A DNA stretch of 64,000 bases from Limnohabitans sp. 2KL-51 (GTDB taxonomy: Bacteria; Pseudomonadota; Gammaproteobacteria; Burkholderiales; Burkholderiaceae_C), in contig NZ_NESJ01000013.1 of NCBI RefSeq assembly GCF_003063645.1, positions 1 to 64,000 on the forward strand, given 5' to 3'. A model generated the notes under the pieces. It was not told the origin of the DNA. It did not search any database and worked only from the letters and a program-made list of their open reading frames with translations. Below, in pieces: positions 19,418 to 28,886 of the stretch; position 1 is the stretch's first letter, and each line of letters begins with the position of its first letter. Made by a program: the position numbers and the translations under genes.

Positions 19418-20452
19418 TCACTTCTTGCGCGCAGCGACGGCGGCTTCGGCCTCTTTCACCAGGGCAGGGCCCACGGTGTTTTTCCACTTCTCGTACACCG
19501 GGCGTGTGATTTTGACGAAGGCATCGCGCTCATCGGCGGAGAGCGATGTCACCGTCACGCCCATGGCGGCGATGTCCTTGAGCACGGGCTTGTCGGCTTC
19601 TACCAGGCCTTTGCGGGCAATGGCGATTTCAGCTTTGCCCGCGTCCACAGCGGCCTGACGCACAATGGCCTGGTCAGCGGGTGTCCACGATGCCCAGATG
19701 TCCTTGTTGACCACAAAGATCAGCGGGTCGGCCACATAGCCCCAGGTGGTCACGAATTTCTGGCCCACGGTGTGCATTTTCAGCACGGTGAACAAAAAGA
19801 GCGGGTTTTCCTGACCATCCACCGCGCCGCTGGACAGCGCAGGCTGCGCATCGGCCCAGCTCATTTGAGTGGGGTTGGCCCCCATGGCGCTGAACATGTC
19901 CGAGTAAATGGGCGAGCCCACCACACGGATTTTCATGCCCTTCAGATCGGCCGGCGACTTGATGGGGCGCTTGGAGTTGGTGAGTTCACGGAAACCGTTT
20001 TCACCCCAAGCCAAGGGCACCACACCCGACTTGTCTAGGGTCTGGAAAATCTTCTGGCCCACGCTGCCTTGCGTCAACGCGTCGATGGCGGCGTAGTCGG
20101 GCATCAGGAAGGGCAGCGAGAACAGGTTCAGTTCCTTGACCTGAGGTGACCAGTTGATGGTCGAGCCCACGGCCATGTCGATCACGCCCTGGCGCAGTGC
20201 GCTGAATTCGCGGGTCTGATCGCCCTGGATCAGTGAAACACCGGGGTAGAGCTTGATGTTGATGCGACCTTGGGTGCGCTCTTTGACCGTGTCGGCCCAC
20301 ATCTTGCCGGCTTGGCCCCAAGGTGTGGGCGGGCCCAACACCAGGGACATGCGGTACTCGGCCTTGTAATCGGCGGCCACGGCCGGGGCGGTAAAAGCAC
20401 CCAAACCAGCAGCTACAGCCAGCAGGCTGAGCAAATGACGACGAAGTTTCAT
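19418..20452 (-). CDS. dctP: TRAP transporter substrate-binding protein (DctP family)
   Basis: The 344-residue periplasmic binding protein of a TRAP uptake system. A signal peptide (residues 1-26, ending APAVAA) precedes the DctP domain. It has GQAGKMWADTVKERTQGRINIKLY and the ligand-binding arginine region MKIRVVGSPIYSDMFSAMGANP, typical of the family; the conserved Arg contacts the carboxylate of acid ligands. The start at 20452 has an AAGGAGACAACC ribosome-binding site, and the in-frame extension upstream overlaps dctM. Order on the minus strand is E1 alpha, E1 beta, dctQ, dctM, dctP. The ligand is unknown, possibly a 2-oxo acid. Confidence 0.92.
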   Translation of the reverse strand: MKLRRHLLSLLAVAAGLGAFTAPAVAADYKAEYRMSLVLGPPTPWGQAGKMWADTVKERTQGRINIKLYPGVSLIQGDQTREFSALRQGVIDMAVGSTINWSPQVKELNLFSLPFLMPDYAAIDALTQGSVGQKIFQTLDKSGVVPLAWGENGFRELTNSKRPIKSPADLKGMKIRVVGSPIYSDMFSAMGANPTQMSWADAQPALSSGAVDGQENPLFLFTVLKMHTVGQKFVTTWGYVADPLIFVVNKDIWASWTPADQAIVRQAAVDAGKAEIAIARKGLVEADKPVLKDIAAMGVTVTSLSADERDAFVKITRPVYEKWKNTVGPALVKEAEAAVAARKK

Positions 20453-20480
20453 GGTTGTCTCCTTGTTGAAAAAATGAACA

Positions 20481-21779
20481 TCAATAACCCAAATAACGCG
20501 GCAGCCACAGGGCCAGTTCAGGCCAAGCAATCACCGCCAGCATGACCAAGAACATGGAAAACAGCATCCAGCCGACCCAGCGCACGGTTTCTTCCATGCG
20601 CACCCCGGCAATGCGGCAGGACACCATCAGGTTCACAGCCAGCGGCGGCGTGAACTGGCCCAGCGCCACTTTGAGCGTGAGGATCACGCCAAACCAGACC
20701 GGGTCCCATTTGTAGTACTGCACGATGGGCCACAGGAGCGGCACAAAGATCAAGAAGATCGACACGCCGTCAAGGAACATGCCGACGGTGATGAGCATGA
20801 GAATGAGCAGCGCCAGCACACCGTATTCGCCCAGGCCCGAGTTGACGATGGCGTTCGTGACCGGATCGATCACCCCCAGCGTGGACAGCGAAAAGGCAAA
20901 AATACCCGCCAGTGACACCACCAGCAAGATCACAGCCGACAGCTCGCCCGACTCGCGCAAGATGACAAACAGATCGCGCACCTTGATCGTGCGGTAAATC
21001 ACCATGCCCACAAACAGGCCATAGAACACCGCCACCACCGCCGCCTCGGTTGGCGTGAACCAACCAGCACGCATGCCGCCCAAAATCAAGACCGGCGCGG
21101 CCAAGCCCCAAATGGCTTCAACAAAGCTTTTCCACAACTCAGGGCGCGGCAAACTGGCCTCCAGCGCACCCATCTTGTGCTTGCGGGCCATCCACACCGT
21201 GGGCACGATCAAGGCCAAGCCCGCCAAAATACCCGGAATCATGCCCGCCGCAAAGAGCGCGGGCACCGAGGCGCCAGGCACCAACACCGAATACACAATG
21301 AAGGCCACCGAAGGCGGAATCAAAATGTCCGTGGCCGCTGCCGCGCCGACCACACTGGCCGAAAACGAAGCGGGGTAACCGGCCCGCGACATGGCCGCGA
21401 TCATGACCGCACCCACCGCCGCTGCGTTGGCAGGACCTGAGCCCGAAATACCGCCCAAAAACATGGCCACCACAATCGCCACCAACGGCAGCATGCCGGG
21501 GCCACGGCCCACGATGGCCACAGCAAAATTGACCAAACGCAACGCCACACCTGAGCGGTCAAAAATGGAGCCCACCAGCACAAACATGGGAATGGCCAGC
21601 AGCGGGTACTTACCCAGACCAGCATAAAAGTTTTGCGGCACGGCCAGCAGGCCAAACCACTGCGCATCAGAGTTGGCCAGGGCAATGCAAGCGGCACCGG
21701 CCAAACCCAAAGCCGCGCCAATCGGCACGCCCATGAGCATCATGACCACAAAGGCCACAAACAGGAGAGTCGGGATCAT
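20481..21779 (-). CDS. dctM: TRAP transporter large permease (DctM)
   Basis: A 432-residue permease of the IT superfamily with about 12 membrane helices. It uses the Na+ gradient to import the ligand carried by DctP. The start MIPTLLFVAFVVMMLMGVPIG and the motif GGISGSGPANAAAVGAVMIAAM are standard for DctM. Its ATG at 21779 overlaps the dctQ stop by 4 bases (ATGA), so both are translationally coupled. An in-frame extension of 29 codons runs into dctQ and is rejected. Confidence 0.93.
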   Translation of the reverse strand: MIPTLLFVAFVVMMLMGVPIGAALGLAGAACIALANSDAQWFGLLAVPQNFYAGLGKYPLLAIPMFVLVGSIFDRSGVALRLVNFAVAIVGRGPGMLPLVAIVVAMFLGGISGSGPANAAAVGAVMIAAMSRAGYPASFSASVVGAAAATDILIPPSVAFIVYSVLVPGASVPALFAAGMIPGILAGLALIVPTVWMARKHKMGALEASLPRPELWKSFVEAIWGLAAPVLILGGMRAGWFTPTEAAVVAVFYGLFVGMVIYRTIKVRDLFVILRESGELSAVILLVVSLAGIFAFSLSTLGVIDPVTNAIVNSGLGEYGVLALLILMLITVGMFLDGVSIFLIFVPLLWPIVQYYKWDPVWFGVILTLKVALGQFTPPLAVNLMVSCRIAGVRMEETVRWVGWMLFSMFLVMLAVIAWPELALWLPRYLGY

Positions 21780-22294
21780 GGCTGACGCCCCCGGCGGATG
21801 AACAAGCCCAGAGCACGCCCGGCAATGGCCACCGACAAGACCGGCAGCCAGATGGTGTACCACCACTGCGGCACGCCAATGCCCGGTGAGGTTTCACCGA
21901 AACGGAAGTCGTCCCAGACCACGCGCACGCTGAGCACCGCGATCAGGGTAAACAGCACAAACACCATCAAAGCACCAAAGCGGGCCAGCGCCCGCTGGCG
22001 TTTTTCTGAGCCGCTGTCGGCAAAATATTCGATGCGGATTTGACGGTTGCGGGCCACCGAGGCCGAACCCGCCACCAGCGCCAGCACGATCATCAAGAAC
22101 ACCGAAAACTCTTCCGTCCAGGCAAAGGACTGGTCGGTGAAATAGCGCACCAGCACATTGGCAAAGGTGATGAGCGAGAGCAGCCCCATCACGATCACCG
22201 TGAGCCAGTCTTCTATTTTCAGAGGAACGGCGGTTTCTTCATCGGAATCAGCAGCAGCCACTTCGGCGGGGGCCTGCTCGTGCAAATGGGTCAT
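21776..22294 (-). CDS. dctQ: TRAP transporter small permease (DctQ)
   Basis: A 172-residue protein with four membrane helices (first at about residues 35-55: WLTVIVMGLLSLITFANVLVRY) and the family motif FAWTEEFSVFLMIVLALVAGS. DctQ forms the membrane complex with DctM. ATG 22294 is chosen; a TTG three codons upstream is also possible. The N-terminal 30 residues are charged and unusually long for the family. It starts about 150 bp after the E1 beta stop. Confidence 0.9.
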   Translation of the reverse strand: MTHLHEQAPAEVAAADSDEETAVPLKIEDWLTVIVMGLLSLITFANVLVRYFTDQSFAWTEEFSVFLMIVLALVAGSASVARNRQIRIEYFADSGSEKRQRALARFGALMVFVLFTLIAVLSVRVVWDDFRFGETSPGIGVPQWWYTIWLPVLSVAIAGRALGLFIRRGRQP

Positions 22295-22447
22295 AGGTCT
22301 CAAGTCAAATTAAAATTCACTTTACCATGGGGTTCTTGACCACAAGCCGCTCGAACAGGCCCCAAAGCGCCTCTTGAGCACAGGGATTACCCCATAGAAG
22401 CCCGCTGAATGCAGGTGCAGGCTGATCACAAACAAGGAGCAACACCC

Positions 22448-23422
22448 TCACCGGGTGACGGGCTTCAGGCAGTCCTGAGCTGCGGCAACGATCTGCTCGG
22501 CCGACACGCGGGCCACCGCTTCGAGCACGGGGGCGTATCCCACTGGGATGCGCGGTGCGCCCAAGCGCTTGACACGCACGCCCAGGGTTTCGGCCACGGT
22601 GGCGGCGATTTCGGCCCCAAAGCCTGCGGCCTGAATGGCTTCGTGCACCACCAGCAGGTGCCCTGTTTTGGTGGCAGATTTGAGCACCGTTTCCTTGTCC
22701 CAGGGCCACAGGGTGCGCAAATCGATCAGCTCGACCTCAATACCCAGAGCTGCCAGTTGATCACACGCCGTTTGGCACACCTGCACCTGGCGGCTCCAGC
22801 TGACCATCGTCAGGTGGCCTCCTGGGCGAAGCACAGCAGCTTTGCCCAAGGGCACTTGCACGTTTTCGTCTACCGGCCCTTCGAGACCCCAGAGGGTCTT
22901 GTGTTCCATGTAGACCACCGGGTCGCCGCACTGCATGGCCGCGCGCAGCAAGGAATAGTTGTCCTGCACCGAGCCCGGACACACGACCACCAAGCCAGGC
23001 ATGTGGGCAAACCAGGCCTCTAGTGACTGCGAATGCTGCGCCGCCGAGGCATCCCAGATGCCAATGGGCATACGGGCCACCAAGGGCACGCGGCCCTGGC
23101 CGCCAAACATGTAACGGTTTTTGGCGGCCTGGTTGATGATTTCGTCCATGCCGCACAGGGCAAAGTCGACCACGCGCATCTCCACCACCGGGCGCATGCC
23201 CGCCAGCGCCATGCCCACGCCGCCGCCCATGATGGCCGCTTCGCTGATCGGTGTGTCGATGATGCGGTGCGTGCCAAAGGTCTGTTGCAGGCCTTTGTAC
23301 TGGCCAAAGATGCCGCCCCGCCCCACGTCTTCGCCCATGACCACCACGCGCTCGTCGACTTCCATTTCGCGCTGCACGGCCAGCACGGCGGCCTGGCTGT
23401 AGCTCATCGTGTTCAAAACCAT
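22448..23422 (-). CDS. 2-oxoacid/acetoin dehydrogenase E1 component, beta subunit
   Basis: A 324-residue transketolase-like beta subunit of a TPP-dependent E1 (AcoB/PdhB family). Characteristic segments are VMGEDVGRGGIFGQYKGLQQ, DTPISEAAIMGGGVGMALAG and LIDLRTLWPWDKETV. With the alpha subunit it decarboxylates a 2-oxo acid or cleaves acetoin and passes the acyl group to an E2 lipoyl protein. Start overlaps the alpha-subunit stop by 10 bp. No E2 or E3 gene is nearby, which is unusual for this family. Confidence 0.9.
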   Translation of the reverse strand: MVLNTMSYSQAAVLAVQREMEVDERVVVMGEDVGRGGIFGQYKGLQQTFGTHRIIDTPISEAAIMGGGVGMALAGMRPVVEMRVVDFALCGMDEIINQAAKNRYMFGGQGRVPLVARMPIGIWDASAAQHSQSLEAWFAHMPGLVVVCPGSVQDNYSLLRAAMQCGDPVVYMEHKTLWGLEGPVDENVQVPLGKAAVLRPGGHLTMVSWSRQVQVCQTACDQLAALGIEVELIDLRTLWPWDKETVLKSATKTGHLLVVHEAIQAAGFGAEIAATVAETLGVRVKRLGAPRIPVGYAPVLEAVARVSAEQIVAAAQDCLKPVTR

Positions 23423-24432
23423 TGACCTTCTCCTGTGGTCTGAATGTCGGTGTAGGCTGCTGTCACATTGGGCCAGGGCGCCTGGTCAGCTGCCTGCATG
23501 GCGGACTGCACTTCGGACTGGGCTTGCTTGTCCATCTGGTCGCACGCGGCATCGGTGCTACCGAGCGCCAGCAGAGCGCGGCGGGCGTTCTGGATGGGGT
23601 CGTTTTTCAAGGCTTCTTCGACTTCGCGGGGGTCGCGGTAAGCGGCCAGGTCCACCGACACATGGCCTTTGACGCGGTAAGTGAGCGCATGCAACAGTCG
23701 CGGCCCATGACCCGAGCGAATGGTCTGCACCAGCTCGGCGGCTTTTTCGTGAACAGCCCACACATCGTTGCCATCGACCAGGTGCGCTGCAATGCCCAGG
23801 CTTTCGCTGCGCGCCGAAGCACCGGGGCCAGCGATCATGGGGCCGCTGGCGGTGGTGGCACTCCAGCGGTTGTCTTCACACACAAAAAGCACCGGCAGCT
23901 GGTGCACCTGTGCCCAGTTGAGCGCTTCTAAAAACGGTCCCCGGTTGGTGGCACCGTCACCAAAAAAACACACGGTGATGTCGCTGCGCTTCTGCAATTT
24001 CTGGGCGTGTGCAGCGCCCACGGCAATGGGCAGGCCCGCCGCCACCACGCCATTGGCCCCCAGCATGCCGACCGAAAAATCGGCAATGTGCATGGAGCCG
24101 CCCTTGCCCCCGTTAAAACCTGTGGCTTTGCCGTACAGCTCGCACATCATACGGCTCAGGTCCGCTCCCTTGGCCAGGGTGTGGCCATGGCCACGGTGGG
24201 TGGAGGTCAGGTAATCGCTGGGGGTGAGGTGGGCGCACACGCCGGCGGCCACACCTTCCTGCCCGGTGGACAGGTGCAAGGGGCCGCGCACTTTGGCGCT
24301 GCCGTCGGCGGTTTTGTTGTAGGCGCTGACGCCTCCCTGGCTCAGGATTTCTGCGGCATTTTCAAACGCCCTGATGCGGGCCATGCACAGGTATAAAGCG
24401 GCTAATGCGTCTTTTTGAGCGATGGAGGGCAA
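23413..24432 (-). CDS. 2-oxoacid/acetoin dehydrogenase E1 component, alpha subunit
   Basis: A 339-residue TPP-binding alpha subunit (AcoA/PdhA family). The TPP motif GDGATNRGPFLEALNWAQ ends in the typical Asn (CEDNRWSATT), and STGQEGVAAGVCAHL and HRGHGHTLAKG are family signatures. It is the first gene of an apparent operon with E1 beta and the TRAP genes, 124 bp downstream of alr; an 18-bp dyad at 24483-24500 lies in that gap. Acetoin dehydrogenase is the closest named type, but the substrate cannot be decided. Confidence 0.9.
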   Translation of the reverse strand: MPSIAQKDALAALYLCMARIRAFENAAEILSQGGVSAYNKTADGSAKVRGPLHLSTGQEGVAAGVCAHLTPSDYLTSTHRGHGHTLAKGADLSRMMCELYGKATGFNGGKGGSMHIADFSVGMLGANGVVAAGLPIAVGAAHAQKLQKRSDITVCFFGDGATNRGPFLEALNWAQVHQLPVLFVCEDNRWSATTASGPMIAGPGASARSESLGIAAHLVDGNDVWAVHEKAAELVQTIRSGHGPRLLHALTYRVKGHVSVDLAAYRDPREVEEALKNDPIQNARRALLALGSTDAACDQMDKQAQSEVQSAMQAADQAPWPNVTAAYTDIQTTGEGQWF

Positions 24433-24482
24433 TCGATGTCTCCTGAGTTGAGATCGCCCCGGAAAACAACTTTCTCAAGGCC

Positions 24483-24500
24483 ATGACACTCTAGTGGCAT
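24483..24500. promoter_or_regulatory. Near-palindromic operator candidate upstream of E1 alpha
   Basis: ATGACACT (24483-24490) and AGTGGCAT (24493-24500) are inverted with one mismatch and a 2-bp centre, about 50 bp upstream of the E1 alpha start. The shape resembles sites of GntR-type regulators, but no regulator gene is adjacent. Confidence 0.4.
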
Positions 24501-24556
24501 TTGACTTAAAGACCTGCGCGCAGGTGACAGCGGCCCTTGAGCTTTTGAACGAGGTC

Positions 24557-25651
24557 TCAGACCACCACCACGGGCACACGCGCAGCCAGCGCGCACATGA
24601 GCTCGTAGCCCACGGTGCCTGCCGCTTGCGCCACTTCATCAATGCTGAGCACCGCACCTTGGGTCGACTGCCCCCAAAGCGTGACGGTGCTGCCCACATC
24701 TGCATCGGGAAATGAACTCAGGTCCACCGTCAACATGTCCATGCTCACCCGACCCACCGTGCGGCCCCGAGCGCCGTCCACCAGCACGGGCGTGCCTGTG
24801 GGGCAGCTGCGCGGGTAACCGTCGGCATACCCGCAGGCCACCACACCCATTCGCATGGGGCGGTCTGCCACAAAGCTGGAGCCATAACCCACGCTCTCCC
24901 CCGGCTGCAAGTGCTGCACCGCGATGATTTGAGCATGCAAGCTCATGGCGGGCTGCAAGCCCCAATGGGCAGCGCTTTGCTCGGGAAAGTCAGGCGAGCT
25001 GCCATAAACCGCGATGCCGGGGCGAATCCAGTCGGCTTTGACGGCCGCATCCTGCGCGTGGCGCAAGGTGGCGGCGCTGTTGCTGACAGTGCGCTCTCCG
25101 GGCAAGTCGCGTGTAGCTTCTTCAAACCGGGCCATCTGCTCGTCAATGCCTTTGGGGCCGTCGGCGTCGCTGAAATGGGTCATGAGCGAAATCTCGTCGA
25201 CCTGCGGCAAGGCGTTCAACCGTGTCCAGGCCGAACGAAAGCGCTGTGGCGCAAAGCCCAGCCGGTTCATGCCCGAGTTCATCTTGAGGAAAACACGGTG
25301 CGGCTCGTGCGTCTTGTGCAACGCCAGCATGTCAATTTGCTCGTCACAATGCACCGTGTGCCACAGGTGCAGGCGCGAGCAAAGCTCCAGGTCTCGTGCC
25401 TCAAATGCGCCTTCGAGCAGCAAGATCGGGCCACGCCAGCCCAAAGCACGCACGCGTTCGGCCTCGCCCAAGTCCAGCAGGGCAAAACCGTCAGCACCGC
25501 GCAAGCCTTCAAACACCCGCTCAATGCCGTGCCCGTAAGCATTGGCCTTGACCACCGCCCACACCTGAGCATCGGGCGCAGCTTGGCGCGTCAAAGCCAG
25601 GTTGTGGCGCAAGGCAGCGGTGTGGAGGGTGGCTTGAATGGGGCGGGGCAT
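24557..25651 (-). CDS. alr: Alanine racemase
   Basis: A PLP enzyme that interconverts L- and D-alanine for peptidoglycan. The 364 residues have the PLP lysine Lys35 in [12 protein letters not shown] and the catalytic Tyr256 in ESVGYGSSF, followed by the C-terminal beta domain with [12 protein letters not shown]. The start at 25651 (MPRPIQATL) is conserved; two upstream in-frame ATG codons add 2 or 14 unlikely residues. alr and dadX are not separable by sequence alone. Upstream of the E1 alpha gene on the same strand. Confidence 0.94.
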   Translation of the reverse strand: MPRPIQATLHTAALRHNLALTRQAAPDAQVWAVVKANAYGHGIERVFEGLRGADGFALLDLGEAERVRALGWRGPILLLEGAFEARDLELCSRLHLWHTVHCDEQIDMLALHKTHEPHRVFLKMNSGMNRLGFAPQRFRSAWTRLNALPQVDEISLMTHFSDADGPKGIDEQMARFEEATRDLPGERTVSNSAATLRHAQDAAVKADWIRPGIAVYGSSPDFPEQSAAHWGLQPAMSLHAQIIAVQHLQPGESVGYGSSFVADRPMRMGVVACGYADGYPRSCPTGTPVLVDGARGRTVGRVSMDMLTVDLSSFPDADVGSTVTLWGQSTQGAVLSIDEVAQAAGTVGYELMCALAARVPVVVV

Positions 25652-25740
25652 GGTCATTGCATGAAAAAGGCCGATGGAGTATGCCAGCTTCATCGGCCCT
25701 TGGAAGCCCAGCGCCCAAGCGAGCTCTGGGCTGTTGCAGG

Positions 25741-27111
25741 TCAGCGCGCCTTCAAAAAGTCGCCCACTTCCAGCAACACCAGTTCGTTGTCGTCGGCCTT
25801 GTTGGGGTCGCGGCTGCTGGAGAACGGCAGGTTGTTGTCGTTGCCCACCACAATGTGCGTGGCGTCAACAACGTCCACGTTTTCAATGGTGAAAAATGGG
25901 AAGCTTAAAACGCCATTGACCAGCGGCTTGCGGGCCAGCTTGTTGGGGTCTTGCATGTTCATCAAATCGATGTAGCCGATCTTGCGCAGCGGGCCGCCCA
26001 CATTGGCTTCTGTCAGCTCGACCTTGTACACGCGCTTGAACTTTGGCAGGTCGTGGAAGCAATCGGCGCGCTTGACGCCCTCGGGGCACGCCTTGTCGGG
26101 TGTACCTTCGCCATTGTCACGCTCAATGATCAGGCCCGTGGTCTCGTCGATCATGTTGAAGTCACCAATGGCGTGGTGGTTGGCTTCCATCACATACTTC
26201 CAATGGCGGCCGGTCCATTTTTCGGCTTTGACATCAAACTCCAGCACGCGCAAGTACTGCTTGCCGTCCATCATCTCTGGGGCTTTGGTGGCTTCGTCCC
26301 ACAAAGCGCCTTCCAGCAAGGCATAGAGCTTACTGCCATCTTTGGAGGCGGCCATGCCTTCATAGCCCCTGGAGCGGCGTGACTGGAAACGCACCAACTG
26401 GTCTGGCGAGCCGGGCGTGGTGACGGCAGGGTGGTCGGGCGAACGCACGACTTTGCCTTCGACTTGTGTCTCGAACACCGCTTGCACTTTGCCCTTCATG
26501 TCGGCCTTGACCAGGAAAGGACCAAATTCGTCGCCAATCCAGATGGCGCCACCCGCGAACTGAAAGCTCTCGGTGTCAAAGTCCGAGCCAGTCAGGTAAC
26601 GCTGCTTGGTGCCTTCGTGGACGATGCGAAACGGCACTTTTTTGTCTGGGTCGTGCAAAAACACTGTGTTCAATCGTTTGAATTCGCCCGTTTTGAAATC
26701 CACTTTGTAATGGTTCAGGTGCAGCATGAAATCGGGCGAATTGGCTTTGGAACCCGCGCCGTTGTCGGTCAATATCCAGAAGCTGCCGTCGGCCATGCGC
26801 TTGATGCCCGAATGGCCCTGAACAGGCTGACCCTTGAAGGGCAAAAACACGCCGGTGGGGCGACCCGCCGACTGGCCTTCGACACTGCCGATTTTCTCGA
26901 CGCGCTGACCAGTGGTGAATTTGCCGCTGACCTGCAAATCAAACGGGGCGTCTTTGGGCGCGGGGATCAAGGTCATGGCTGGCAGCACGGCGTGGCCTGC
27001 CAAGGTGGCGGGGAAAGCGTTTTGCGCTTGGACTTGCAAGGCCCCTGTGGCGCAAACCACCATCCAGGCCGCAGCAATGGCGCTCAAACGGTAAGGCAAT
27101 GGGAATTTCAT
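25741..27111 (-). CDS. Esterase-like activity of phytase family protein (secreted)
   Basis: A 456-residue secreted protein with a signal peptide (residues 1-29, ending LQVQAQ). The mature part shows the beta-propeller phytase-like domain: [43 protein letters not shown] and a late [23 protein letters not shown] motif rich in Asp/Asn, probably calcium or metal ligands. It is likely a periplasmic phosphoesterase-type enzyme; true substrate unknown. A three-unit Pho-box-like repeat lies 42 bp upstream, which fits a role in phosphate scavenging. Confidence 0.85.
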   Translation of the reverse strand: MKFPLPYRLSAIAAAWMVVCATGALQVQAQNAFPATLAGHAVLPAMTLIPAPKDAPFDLQVSGKFTTGQRVEKIGSVEGQSAGRPTGVFLPFKGQPVQGHSGIKRMADGSFWILTDNGAGSKANSPDFMLHLNHYKVDFKTGEFKRLNTVFLHDPDKKVPFRIVHEGTKQRYLTGSDFDTESFQFAGGAIWIGDEFGPFLVKADMKGKVQAVFETQVEGKVVRSPDHPAVTTPGSPDQLVRFQSRRSRGYEGMAASKDGSKLYALLEGALWDEATKAPEMMDGKQYLRVLEFDVKAEKWTGRHWKYVMEANHHAIGDFNMIDETTGLIIERDNGEGTPDKACPEGVKRADCFHDLPKFKRVYKVELTEANVGGPLRKIGYIDLMNMQDPNKLARKPLVNGVLSFPFFTIENVDVVDATHIVVGNDNNLPFSSSRDPNKADDNELVLLEVGDFLKAR

Positions 27112-27152
27112 GGTGGTCTCAGCAGAAGTTAAGGATTTTTGAACTTAATCAA

Positions 27153-27185
27153 CCGCCATGAAACGGTCATGAACCTTCCATGACA
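27153..27185 (-). promoter_or_regulatory. Candidate Pho box (three 11-bp units)
   Basis: Three 7-mers ending in CAT, each followed by a 4-nt spacer, repeat at an exact 11-bp period: plus-strand CCGCCAT, CGGTCAT, CTTCCAT. Read on the minus strand the units are TTGTCAT, GGTTCAT and GTTTCAT, 6, 4 and 5 matches to the PhoB consensus CTGTCAT. A possible -10 (TAAGTT) lies about 10 bp further toward the phytase-like gene. The orientation toward DedA (plus) is also conceivable because CATG is symmetric. Confidence 0.45.
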
Positions 27186-27323
27186 AGGGCAAGACGGGCA
27201 GTGCCTGTTGCACCCCTTTCCCCAAGCCAAAAGGGGCTTGTAAATGATTTACACTGATCCGTAGCCTTTTAACCCCGCGCAATTTGCCTGAGCTGTTCAG
27301 GCACTGGCTGAATCTTGTCATCC

Positions 27324-27959
27324 ATGGAAGTTTTTGAGTTCTTGATGCCCATCTTCACCGAATACGGCTATTTGGCCGTGTTCGTGATGCTGTTGATCTG
27401 CGGCTTTGGTGTCCCCGTTCCAGAAGATGTGACCCTGGTCACGGGCGGTGTCATCGCGGGTCTGGGCCACGCAGATGTGCACACCATGTTTGCCGTGGGC
27501 ATGGCAGGGGTCATGATTGGTGATGGCCTGATGTTCACGCTGGGGCGCCTGTATGGTGAGCGCATTTCCAAATTGCCCGGTTTTCGCAAAATCCTGACAC
27601 CCGAGCGCTTCGCCAGCGCACAAGATGCCTTTTACAAATACGGCAAATGGGTCATGTTCGTGGCCCGTTTTCTCCCTGGTCTGCGTACCCCAGTGTTCTT
27701 TTCTGCGGGCATGAGCCAACGGGTGAGTTTCGGCACCTGGTTTTTGATGGACGGCTTTGCCGCCCTGATCAGCGTGCCGATCTGGGTGTACCTGGGTTAC
27801 TTTGGCGCGCAAAACTGGGACTGGATGTTTGGCGTGTTGCGCCAATTCCAGCATGGCATTTTTGCCCTGTTGGGTATCGGCATCGTCTGGTTGGGTTGGC
27901 GTTGGTGGCGCAAGCGCCAGGCCACGCTGGCCTCCAAAGCCTCTGGCGACGTCTCTTAA
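27324..27959 (+). CDS. DedA family membrane protein
   Basis: A 211-residue DedA/SNARE-associated family protein with several membrane and re-entrant helices. Conserved features are the acidic loop GFGVPVPEDVTLVTGG and the arginine motif ARFLPGLRTPVFFSAG. DedA proteins act as undecaprenyl-phosphate or phospholipid flippases/scramblases and support membrane energetics. The ATG at 27324 is preferred over a TTG three codons earlier. It is followed after 11 bp by an EamA gene. Confidence 0.92.
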   Translation: MEVFEFLMPIFTEYGYLAVFVMLLICGFGVPVPEDVTLVTGGVIAGLGHADVHTMFAVGMAGVMIGDGLMFTLGRLYGERISKLPGFRKILTPERFASAQDAFYKYGKWVMFVARFLPGLRTPVFFSAGMSQRVSFGTWFLMDGFAALISVPIWVYLGYFGAQNWDWMFGVLRQFQHGIFALLGIGIVWLGWRWWRKRQATLASKASGDVS

Positions 27960-27970
27960 GCTGCCCACGC

Positions 27971-28864
27971 ATGGGCTTCACCTCCCCCAAAAGCCTGGCG
28001 GTCGCCGGGCTCCTGTTCAACGCTTTTGTCTGGGGCGTATGCTGGTGGCCCTTCAAACAACTCGAGGCCCAGGGTCTGCACCCACTGTGGGCCACAGCGA
28101 TCGTCTACGCCTTCGTCTTTGTGTCCATCGCCTTGTGGTTGTGGCGCAGCGGGCAACTGCTGAGCTGGCGCGGCCACCCCGGGCTGTGGCTCATGCTGCT
28201 GACCTCGGGCCTGACCAATGTGGGCTTCAACTGGGCCGTCACGGTGGGCGACGTGGTTCGCGTAGTGCTGCTGTTTTATTTGATGCCCGCCTGGTCGGTG
28301 CTGGTGGCCTGGTGGCTGCTGGGTGACAAGCCCACCCCCATGGCATTGCTGCGCTTGTTGCTGGCGCTGGCAGGTTTGTTCATTGTGCTCAAAACCCCCG
28401 AGACCCCCTGGCCCGTGCCCGAAAGTTTGGCCGACGTGCTGGCCCTGATCGGTGGCCTGACCTTTGCCATCACCAACGCTCTTCTTCTCAAGCTCAAGGA
28501 CACCCCCAGCTCATCGCGCACCCTGGCCATGTTTGGTGGCGGCGCAGTCATGGCCACGCTGGCGGCCATCGCGGGCTTGGCCACAGGGGTGGTGGCCATC
28601 GGTGCGCCCCCCGCCTGGAGCTGGCTGCCCATGGTGGCGCTTCTGGGCATCTCGTTTTTGTTTGGCAACCTGGCACTGCAATACGGCGCAGCGCTCCTGG
28701 CCGCCCACACCACGGCGCTGGTCATGCTTTCCGAAGTTCTGTTTGCCAGCGTGTCCTCTGTTTTGTTGGGTGCTGCACAATGGGAAAGCCGCACGCTATG
28801 GGGTGGTTCGCTGATTTTGCTGGCGGCACTGCTGTCGGTGATGGACACTTCACAAAAAGACTGA
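27971..28864 (+). CDS. EamA/DMT family transporter
   Basis: A 297-residue ten-helix transporter with two EamA repeats (LLFNAFVWGVCWWPFKQLEAQG, second repeat from around residue 155). The start at 27971 fits the first conserved helix; a long in-frame extension into dedA is rejected as antisense-free read-through. It lies 11 bp behind dedA and 22 bp ahead of gpx, so the three may form one operon. Substrate unknown. Confidence 0.88.
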   Translation: MGFTSPKSLAVAGLLFNAFVWGVCWWPFKQLEAQGLHPLWATAIVYAFVFVSIALWLWRSGQLLSWRGHPGLWLMLLTSGLTNVGFNWAVTVGDVVRVVLLFYLMPAWSVLVAWWLLGDKPTPMALLRLLLALAGLFIVLKTPETPWPVPESLADVLALIGGLTFAITNALLLKLKDTPSSSRTLAMFGGGAVMATLAAIAGLATGVVAIGAPPAWSWLPMVALLGISFLFGNLALQYGAALLAAHTTALVMLSEVLFASVSSVLLGAAQWESRTLWGGSLILLAALLSVMDTSQKD

Positions 28865-28886
28865 AACACACCAACGGAGCCCATCC

